Assembly: GCA_905199285.1 (NCBI GenBank)
Contig: CAJKFZ010000061.1
Span: 1 to 13,003 of the forward strand
DNA: 13,003 nt
Direction: 5' to 3'
DNA from: an uncultured Ruminococcus sp.
Lineage (GTDB): Bacteria > Bacillota > Clostridia > Oscillospirales > Ruminococcaceae
The notes beneath the pieces were generated by a model that was given only the letters and a program-made list of their open reading frames with translations, did no database searches and had not been told where the DNA came from. Positions 8,362-13,003 of this stretch are shown here, in pieces (the stretch's first letter is position 1; each line of letters begins with the position of its first letter). Made by a program: the position numbers and the translations under genes.

Positions 8362-9008
8362 TGTATTACATCTGTAAGGTACTGGTTTGGATCTATATGC
8401 ATATCGCCTATAATCTGCACTATGTCGGACGAAAAAATATCCCAAAAAATACTACCGTTATCTACGCTTCCAATCACAGAAGCTATGCTGATCCGCCTCT
8501 TCTCGGCGCAGGAGCTAAAGGTAAATACGCTTTCATGGCTAAAGAGGAGCTTTTCAGAAACAAGCTTTTCGCATGGCTTATCCGCTCTCTCGGAGCGTTT
8601 CCGGTCTCACGGGGCAAGGGCGATACATCCACTATTGATACTGCTGTCGAGAAGCTTAACAGCGGAAAAAGTCTTATGATCTTTCCGGAGGGAACACGCT
8701 CCAAGGACGGAAAAGTCGGCAAAGGACATACCGGCGCAGCTCTTATTGCTGCAAGATCAGGAAAGCCCATTATTCCCGTAGGCATCGTTTACGGAGAAAA
8801 ACTCCGTTTCCGCACAAAGCTCACTGTTGAATTCGGCGAACCCATAATGCCGGAGGATTACGCAGAGATCTGCGATGCGCCCAATCCAAGGCAGCTTGTT
8901 AAGCTTAAAAACCGCTATATGGAGGAAATCAAGCGTCTTGTTGAGGGCGAGCCTAAACTGGAAAGTTCTGCCGATCAGGCTTCAGGGGGTGTAACTGATA
9001 ATGAATAA
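8361..9008 (+). CDS. plsC: 1-acyl-sn-glycerol-3-phosphate acyltransferase (PlsC family)
   Basis: A 215-residue membrane-associated acyltransferase that should add the second acyl chain to lysophosphatidic acid to make phosphatidic acid. The catalytic HX4D motif is NHRSYAD (His39, Asp44), and the phosphate-binding block is FPEGTRS (108-114). Further family marks are FMAKEELF, LIRSLGAFPVSRG and the IPVGIVYG strand. The first 20 residues (YYICKVLVWIYMHIAYNL) are hydrophobic and may dip into the membrane. The ATG overlaps the cmk stop by 1 nt, and its own stop lies 8 nt into ispH (ATGAATAA), so three genes in a row are coupled. The C-terminal 20 residues are charged and poorly conserved. PlsC is the simplest name, but other lysophospholipid acyltransferases share these motifs. 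Confidence 0.93.
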   Translation: MYYICKVLVWIYMHIAYNLHYVGRKNIPKNTTVIYASNHRSYADPPLLGAGAKGKYAFMAKEELFRNKLFAWLIRSLGAFPVSRGKGDTSTIDTAVEKLNSGKSLMIFPEGTRSKDGKVGKGHTGAALIAARSGKPIIPVGIVYGEKLRFRTKLTVEFGEPIMPEDYAEICDAPNPRQLVKLKNRYMEEIKRLVEGEPKLESSADQASGGVTDNE

Positions 9009-10971
9009 GGTTACTGTTGCGGATTCTGCCGGATTCTGCTTCGGAGTTGACCGAGCCGTTAAAATGGTTTACGGTGAGCTTGAAAAAAACACAAAAGTTG
9101 CAACCCTCGGTCCGATAATCCATAATCAGGACGTTGTAAACGATATGCAGGCAAAAGGTGCAAGAATTATCAGCAGCGTTGACGAACTTTCAGATGATGA
9201 AACTGTTGTTATACGTTCTCATGGAGTCGGAAGAGATGTTTATGATCAGATCGCAGCAAAAGGCAACAGAATGCTTGACGCAACTTGTCCGTTCGTTTCA
9301 AGAATACACAAAATCGTTGCTGAAAAATCAGCTGAAGGCTACTTCATTCTTATTGCCGGAGACGCTTTCCACCCAGAAGTTCAAGGAATCGTTGGTCATT
9401 GTGACGAAAATTGCCTCGTATTCAAGGACAATTTTGAGCTAAAAGACTTTTTTGAAAAAAAATACAAAAATTTAGAAAAAAAGCTTGCAATTGTGGCTCA
9501 AACAACGTATAATATAGTAGTATGGGATGAGTGTTTAAACGTGATTCCGAAAAATGATTCCGACATCGTTATATTTGATACCATCTGCAACGCTACCGAT
9601 ACAAGACAATCCGATGCGGCTGAACTTGCCAAAAGCTCGGACATAATGCTTGTTGTCGGCGGACGGCACAGCTCGAATACCGTTAAGCTTTTCGAGGTTT
9701 GCAGCCGATATTGCAGAACTTATCACATAGAAAATTCGGACGAGCTTCGGTCTTTAAAGCTTCCCGCCGCTGAAAAAATCGGCATTACCGCCGGAGCGTC
9801 TACGCCGGCTTATATAATCAAGGAGGTAAAAACCACTATGGCAGACAATGAAAATATCGCAGAAATTCAGGATGAAGATATCGATTTTGCAGAAGCAATC
9901 GATCAGTCATTCAAAAAAATACATACAGGAGAGAAAGTCAAGGGCATCGTTGTAGGTGTTGATAACGCAGAGATCACTGTTGACCTCGGTACAAAGCACA
10001 CAGGCTATGTTAAGCTTGAGGATCTTACAGACGATCCGGCTAAGAAGCCTGAGGATATTGCTAAGGTCGGCGATGAGATCGAGCTTATCGTTATCAAGGT
10101 AAACGACGCAGAAGGTACTGCTCAGCTTTCCAAGAAGAAGGTTGACGAGCAGGCTGGCTACGATACTATCGTTAAGGCTTTCGAGGAGAAAACAGTCCTT
10201 GAGGGTACTGTTCAGCACGTTGTAAATAAGGGTGTTACTCTTACTTACCTTGGCGTAAGAATCTTCATTCCTGCTTCACACACAGGTCTTCCAAGAGGAG
10301 CAGAGCTTGACGAGCTTCTCAAGAAGAAGGTTGAATTTATGATAATCGAAGTTACTGAAGGCAAGAAGAGAGCTGTCGGTTCTATCAAGGCTGTTCAGAA
10401 CGCTAAGAAGGCTGAGGCTCAGGCTAAGTTCTGGGATAACGCTAACGTTGGCGACGTTTATGTTGGTAAGGTTAAGTCTCTTACAAACTTCGGTGCATTC
10501 GTTGATCTCGGCGGAATCGACGGTATGGTTCATATTTCCGAACTTTCATGGAAGAGAATCAAGCACCCGAGCGAGGTTGTTGCAGTTGGCGATACTCTTG
10601 AAGTTTACATCAAGGATCTCAACCGTGACGAAAACAGAATTTCTCTCGGCTTCAAGAAGGCTGAGGACAATCCTTGGGAAATCTTCAAGGCTAACTACAA
10701 TGTTGGCGATGTTGTTAAGGCAACTATCGTTTCTATCACAAGCTTCGGCGCATTCGCAAGAATTATTGACGGAATCGACGGTCTTATCCACATTTCTCAG
10801 ATCGCTGACAAGAAGGTTGAAAACGTTAAGGACATCCTTTCCGTTGGCGATGAAGTTGACGTTAAGATCATCGACATCGACGCTGACGCTAAGAGAATCA
10901 GCATTTCTATCCGTGCTCTTCTTGAAACAGAGGAGAACGACGAAGAAGTTTCTGAAGACGACGCTGAATAA
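9001..10971 (+). CDS. ispH-rpsA: IspH-ribosomal protein S1 fusion (HMBPP reductase + four S1 domains)
   Basis: A 656-residue two-part protein. Residues 1-279 are IspH, the 4Fe-4S enzyme that makes IPP and DMAPP from HMBPP in the last MEP-pathway step. All three cluster cysteines are present (Cys13 in AGFCFGV, Cys96 in DATCPFV, Cys196 in ICNATD), along with His41, His74, His124 and Glu126 (FHPEVQG) and the closing GITAGASTPAYIIKEV. Residues 280-656 hold four S1 RNA-binding repeats (about 308-380, 385-465, 470-545 and 556-632; the third and fourth are the most canonical, FGAFVDL...GMVHISEL and FGAFARI...GLIHISQI), then an acidic tail. Such fusions are known from Clostridia. ATG 9001 is preceded by AGGGGGTG at 8984-8991, 9 nt away. 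The S1 half has its own ribosome site and ATG 9838 and a possible promoter, so a separate 377-residue S1 may also be made. Confidence 0.95.
   Translation: MNKVTVADSAGFCFGVDRAVKMVYGELEKNTKVATLGPIIHNQDVVNDMQAKGARIISSVDELSDDETVVIRSHGVGRDVYDQIAAKGNRMLDATCPFVSRIHKIVAEKSAEGYFILIAGDAFHPEVQGIVGHCDENCLVFKDNFELKDFFEKKYKNLEKKLAIVAQTTYNIVVWDECLNVIPKNDSDIVIFDTICNATDTRQSDAAELAKSSDIMLVVGGRHSSNTVKLFEVCSRYCRTYHIENSDELRSLKLPAAEKIGITAGASTPAYIIKEVKTTMADNENIAEIQDEDIDFAEAIDQSFKKIHTGEKVKGIVVGVDNAEITVDLGTKHTGYVKLEDLTDDPAKKPEDIAKVGDEIELIVIKVNDAEGTAQLSKKKVDEQAGYDTIVKAFEEKTVLEGTVQHVVNKGVTLTYLGVRIFIPASHTGLPRGAELDELLKKKVEFMIIEVTEGKKRAVGSIKAVQNAKKAEAQAKFWDNANVGDVYVGKVKSLTNFGAFVDLGGIDGMVHISELSWKRIKHPSEVVAVGDTLEVYIKDLNRDENRISLGFKKAEDNPWEIFKANYNVGDVVKATIVSITSFGAFARIIDGIDGLIHISQIADKKVENVKDILSVGDEVDVKIIDIDADAKRISISIRALLETEENDEEVSEDDAE
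9485..9513 (+). promoter_or_regulatory. Possible sigma-A promoter inside ispH driving S1
   Basis: TTGCAA (9485-9490) and a perfect TATAAT (9508-9513) are separated by exactly 17 nt. A strongly A/T-rich tract at 9448-9482 lies just upstream, like an UP element. Transcription would begin near 9520 and give a leader of about 318 nt before the internal ATG at 9838. Caveat: these bases also encode conserved-looking IspH residues (QTTYNIVVW), and A/T-rich coding DNA yields chance matches. Confidence 0.45.
9820..9840 (+). promoter_or_regulatory. Internal Shine-Dalgarno and ATG for free-standing S1
   Basis: A full AAGGAGGT (9820-9827) lies 10 nt before ATG 9838-9840, in the same frame as IspH and exactly where the IspH domain ends (IIKEVKTT|MADNEN). 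Initiation here would yield a 377-residue S1 protein covering 9838-10971. It is the most complete ribosome site in the window. The fused product can also form, since no stop separates the halves. Confidence 0.75.
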
Positions 10972-10992
10972 TTTCTTATCTCATATAAAATC

Positions 10993-11026
10993 AATGGACT
11001 GTACAATTAAGTACAGTCCATTTTTT
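10993..11026 (+). terminator. Intrinsic terminator of the housekeeping run
   Basis: A perfect 12-bp stem (10993-11004 with 11011-11022) and a 6-nt loop are followed by a run of six T (11021-11026, the first two also part of the stem). It lies 21 nt after the S1 stop, so it should end transcription of the whole + strand run. The reverse strand lacks an equally good T-run. Confidence 0.9.
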
Positions 11027-11042
11027 GATTTACAGAGGAAAC

Positions 11043-11174
11043 TCAGTCGTTGGAACGATCAGAGTTTCTGTTATCGAAGCTGTTGGAATTTTTATCCTGA
11101 GCTCCTGTATTTGGATTTTTGTCGTTAAGACCGCCGTTCTTCTTATCGTTTAACTGATTTTTATTCTTGCTCAT
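11043..11174 (-). CDS. Small Asn-rich hydrophilic protein, unknown function
   Basis: A 43-codon reading frame on the - strand, ATG at 11174-11172 and TGA at 11045-11043. The product begins MSKNKNQLNDKKNGGLNDKN and has 12 Asn, 6 Lys and 6 Asp among 43 residues, one aromatic residue (Phe33), no Cys and no hydrophobic segment, so it is likely disordered. What makes it credible is a good ribosome site, AGAAAGGTG (complement of 11182-11190), 7 nt before the ATG. I do not recognise the family. Small hydrophilic spore or stress proteins of Clostridia have this style, but that is only a resemblance. It lies between the operon terminator and the amylase terminator and needs its own promoter or read-through from the amylase gene; I could not find a convincing promoter. 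Confidence 0.6.
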   Translation of the reverse strand: MSKNKNQLNDKKNGGLNDKNPNTGAQDKNSNSFDNRNSDRSND

Positions 11175-11190
11175 AATCAAGCACCTTTCT

Positions 11191-11230
11191 CTGCAAAGTC
11201 CGGAAACCCTTTGGCAGTTCCGCTTTGCAG
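11191..11230 (-). promoter_or_regulatory. Hairpin in the leader of the small Asn-rich gene
   Basis: An inverted repeat pairs CTGCAAAG (11191-11198) with CTTTGCAG (11223-11230), extended by CGGAA/TTCCG after a 2-nt bulge. On the - strand its 3' arm ends directly against the AGAAAGGTG ribosome site of the small gene. This could modulate ribosome access or protect the 5' end. No T-run follows in either direction, so it is not a terminator. The pairing is seen; the role is inferred. Confidence 0.45.
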
Positions 11231-11308
11231 AAACAAAACAGCCGTATCATAATAGCGATTTCCGTTGGGAATATTTTTTCCCCTCATAGCTATTATTAAC
11301 GGCTGTTT
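11231..11308 (-). terminator. Probable terminator of the GH13 gene (long imperfect stem)
   Basis: An outer stem of 10 bp (11236-11245 with 11299-11308) continues through a small bulge into a second paired block (11249-11256 with 11289-11296), and the tip pairs GGGAA with TTCCC (11267-11271, 11278-11282). On the - strand the stem is followed by TTTTGTTT (complement of 11231-11238), as in an intrinsic terminator. It begins about 26 nt past the amylase stop. The stem is longer and more broken than usual, so a structured RNA or a bidirectional terminator is also possible. Confidence 0.65.
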
Positions 11309-11333
11309 CGGTTTTATTCAGTTAAAAAATAAT

Positions 11334-12923
11334 TTAATCTAACTTCACAAATCTTCTTACATCCCCTGCTTTGCCGATAAACATCGACTTAGGTCTTGCC
11401 CATACCTGAGAATCGCTGAGAGACTTGTAAATTACAAGCTCCTCGTTATTTTCGCTGTGACGTGCAACTGCCATAACTTCGTACTCGCCACCCTTGAAAT
11501 GACGGTATTTTGCTCCGATAACGATTTCTGTGTCCTTATCCTCCGGAACCTGAGCCTGAACTGCTTTCTCTTCATTATTTACAATATCGTCGGAAACGAT
11601 TATCATTGCAGAATAAGGAGGCATCTTGACGTAGGCGTTTCCGTTTTCAACCAAGATCTGCTTTGCTCCAATAACGTCAACGAGCGCCGGAAGATGAGTT
11701 CCAAAACGGAGATCAAATTCATAATCTCCAAGATTAAGAGCAACATATACGGTCTGATCGCCCTGAGTTTTTTTGAAAAGAAGCTGCTGATTCGTTATCA
11801 TTATTCTCTCATAGCCGCCTGTGCGGAGAGCCGGATATGCACGATAAATTCTACCGAGCTTAACAATATGATTGTAAAGTCCGGTATTTTCCCTTCCCAT
11901 ATCCTGAAGGTGGAGACATGGACGAAGATTATCGTCAGAATTGTTCTCCTTGCGTCCCTGAATACCATATTCGCTTCCATAATAAATCGACGGAATACCG
12001 GGCATTGCATACATAAGAGTATAAATAAGCGGCAAGTATGCCTGATTTGTAACCGTACTTGCAAGACGGTTTACATCATGGTTATCAACAAAGTTATAAA
12101 GGTTGATTCCCCTGTAAATACCGCCGTTTGCGCCGGACTGACGGTTTATAGAGTAATCGATCTCAAAGTAGTTTTTGTCGTTGTGTGAGGAATAAAGTCC
12201 CTTGTAGCATTCATAGTTCGTAACGCTGTCGAGCATTTCAGGATTAGCCCAGCGGTTATAATCACCGTGGATAATTTCACCCATAAGCCAGAAGTCCGGA
12301 CGCTTGCTCTTACAGAAGTTTCTGATTCTCTTGAAGAAATCAAAATCAATGCAATCAGCGGCATCGAAACGAATACCGTCTATTTTGAATTCCTCTATCC
12401 AGTAATTTACAGCGTCTATGAGGTGATCGCATACGCCTACATTTCTGAGATTGAGTTTTACAAGGTTATAGTGACCGTTCCAGCCCTCATACCAGAACGG
12501 ATCGCCGCACGGTGAAGGACCGCCGAAATTAAGATTTTGGAACCAGTCGCAGTAGCCGCTTCCCTGACCTTTTTCCTGAATATCAACAAACTGTGGGAAT
12601 TTTCTTCCAACGTGATTGAAAACTCCGTCAAGAATAACTCTGATGCCGTTTTCGTGAAGCTTATCACAGATATTTTTGAATGAATTATTATCACCGAGAC
12701 GACGGTCGATCATTTTATAATCTGTAGTATCGTAGCCATGTTCAACAGACTCAAAAACAGGTCCGAAATAAACTGCGTCAACGTTCATTTCCTTGAGATG
12801 AGGAATCCAATCCAGCACCTTATCAAGACGGTAAACCACCTCTCCTCCGTCATTGAACTTAGGCGCACCGCAAAATCCTAACGGATAGATGTGATAAATT
12901 ATTGCGTTTTCATACCAATTCAT
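11334..12923 (-). CDS. GH13 alpha-amylase-family glycosidase with C-terminal DUF1653 domain
   Basis: A 529-residue glycosidase with no signal peptide, so intracellular; it probably acts on maltodextrins or glycogen-derived oligosaccharides (inference). All four GH13 regions are intact: DGVFNH (99-104), GIRFDAAD with nucleophile Asp187, MGEI with acid/base Glu216, and FVDNHD with Asp283. A barrel (about 1-365) is followed by a small beta domain (about 370-445). A charged linker then leads to residues 468-525, which match DUF1653 (KYRHFKGGEYEVMAVARHS, ELVIYKSL, VWARPKSMF). DUF1653 is usually a separate small protein, so this is a fusion. The start is ATG 12923, with TAAGGAG (complement of 12931-12937) 7 nt upstream; the ATG at 12965 would add 14 residues but would place that ribosome site inside the gene. 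It converges on the + strand operon and is followed by a probable terminator. Exact specificity (cyclomaltodextrinase, neopullulanase or alpha-glucosidase type) cannot be told. Confidence 0.92.
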   Translation of the reverse strand: MNWYENAIIYHIYPLGFCGAPKFNDGGEVVYRLDKVLDWIPHLKEMNVDAVYFGPVFESVEHGYDTTDYKMIDRRLGDNNSFKNICDKLHENGIRVILDGVFNHVGRKFPQFVDIQEKGQGSGYCDWFQNLNFGGPSPCGDPFWYEGWNGHYNLVKLNLRNVGVCDHLIDAVNYWIEEFKIDGIRFDAADCIDFDFFKRIRNFCKSKRPDFWLMGEIIHGDYNRWANPEMLDSVTNYECYKGLYSSHNDKNYFEIDYSINRQSGANGGIYRGINLYNFVDNHDVNRLASTVTNQAYLPLIYTLMYAMPGIPSIYYGSEYGIQGRKENNSDDNLRPCLHLQDMGRENTGLYNHIVKLGRIYRAYPALRTGGYERIMITNQQLLFKKTQGDQTVYVALNLGDYEFDLRFGTHLPALVDVIGAKQILVENGNAYVKMPPYSAMIIVSDDIVNNEEKAVQAQVPEDKDTEIVIGAKYRHFKGGEYEVMAVARHSENNEELVIYKSLSDSQVWARPKSMFIGKAGDVRRFVKLD

Positions 12924-13003
12924 ATAAAATCTCCTTAAAATATAATAATTATTCTCAAAACTCATCTTTATTCAGAATAATATATTTAACTTATTTATTA
13001 CTT

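Noticed and set aside
103..10971. The + strand run as a novel functional system
   Set aside because: Nearly all members are recognised housekeeping families in a conserved Clostridia order. Nothing indicates defence, mobility or biosynthetic clustering.
10448..11128. 226-codon frame overlapping S1 in another frame and running through the terminator
   Set aside because: The product is low-complexity Ser/Leu/Thr/Arg made by frame-shifted reading of strongly biased S1 codons, and it crosses the T-tailed terminator. A shadow frame.
11457..12188. 243-codon open frame on the + strand opposite the GH13 gene
   Set aside because: It is antisense to a gene with all GH13 motifs, its product is Ile/Cys-rich with no recognisable domain, and it has no ribosome site in context. 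A shadow frame.
12924..12965. Upstream ATG at 12965 as the start of the GH13 gene
   Set aside because: It lacks its own ribosome site and would encode the AAGGAG that serves ATG 12923. GH13 relatives begin close to the NWYENAIIYHIYP block.

Overview
The window looks like ordinary chromosome from a low-to-moderate G+C Clostridia, most likely an Oscillospiraceae (Ruminococcus-like) gut organism. The signs are an IspH-ribosomal protein S1 fusion (a Clostridia trait), a tepA-ftsK/spoIIIE pair as in Firmicutes, the order flavoprotein-cmk-plsC-ispH/S1, strong AGGAGG-type ribosome sites and two TTG starts. The taxon is an inference from gene order and style, not from a database search.

Region 1 (about 100-10971, + strand) is one long co-directional run with little space between genes: a TepA/ClpP-like protease; the FtsK/SpoIIIE DNA translocase; a YgiQ-type radical SAM protein; a membrane-anchored ComEC-like metallo-beta-lactamase-fold hydrolase whose start lies 157 nt inside ygiQ; a small DUF3006 protein; an HI0933/BaiN-type flavoprotein; cytidylate kinase; a PlsC-type acyltransferase; and an IspH-S1 fusion. 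Junctions from ftsK onward are overlaps or gaps of 2 to 13 nt. The only real break is a 69-nt gap before ftsK that holds a long hairpin. A T-tailed terminator closes the run at 10993-11026. The genes mix chromosome segregation, nucleotide and lipid supply, isoprenoid synthesis and translation. They are conserved neighbours rather than one pathway.

Region 2 (11027-11333) is a short intergenic stretch. It holds a 43-codon Asn-rich gene on the - strand, a hairpin just upstream of that gene's ribosome site, and a longer hairpin with a T-rich tail on the - strand that should terminate the amylase gene.

Region 3 (11334-12923, - strand) is an intracellular GH13 alpha-amylase-family glycosidase carrying a C-terminal DUF1653 domain. 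It converges on the housekeeping run. Bases 1-102 and 12924-13003 hold only leader or promoter-type A+T-rich sequence, and I could not assign a promoter there with confidence.

I found no mobile element, CRISPR array, tRNA, rRNA or defence system. The most interesting points are an apparent separate expression unit for S1 hidden inside the IspH-S1 reading frame (promoter-like element, perfect Shine-Dalgarno and ATG exactly at the domain junction, codon-usage shift), the long ygiQ/hydrolase overlap, the GH13-DUF1653 fusion, and the small Asn-rich gene behind two hairpins.
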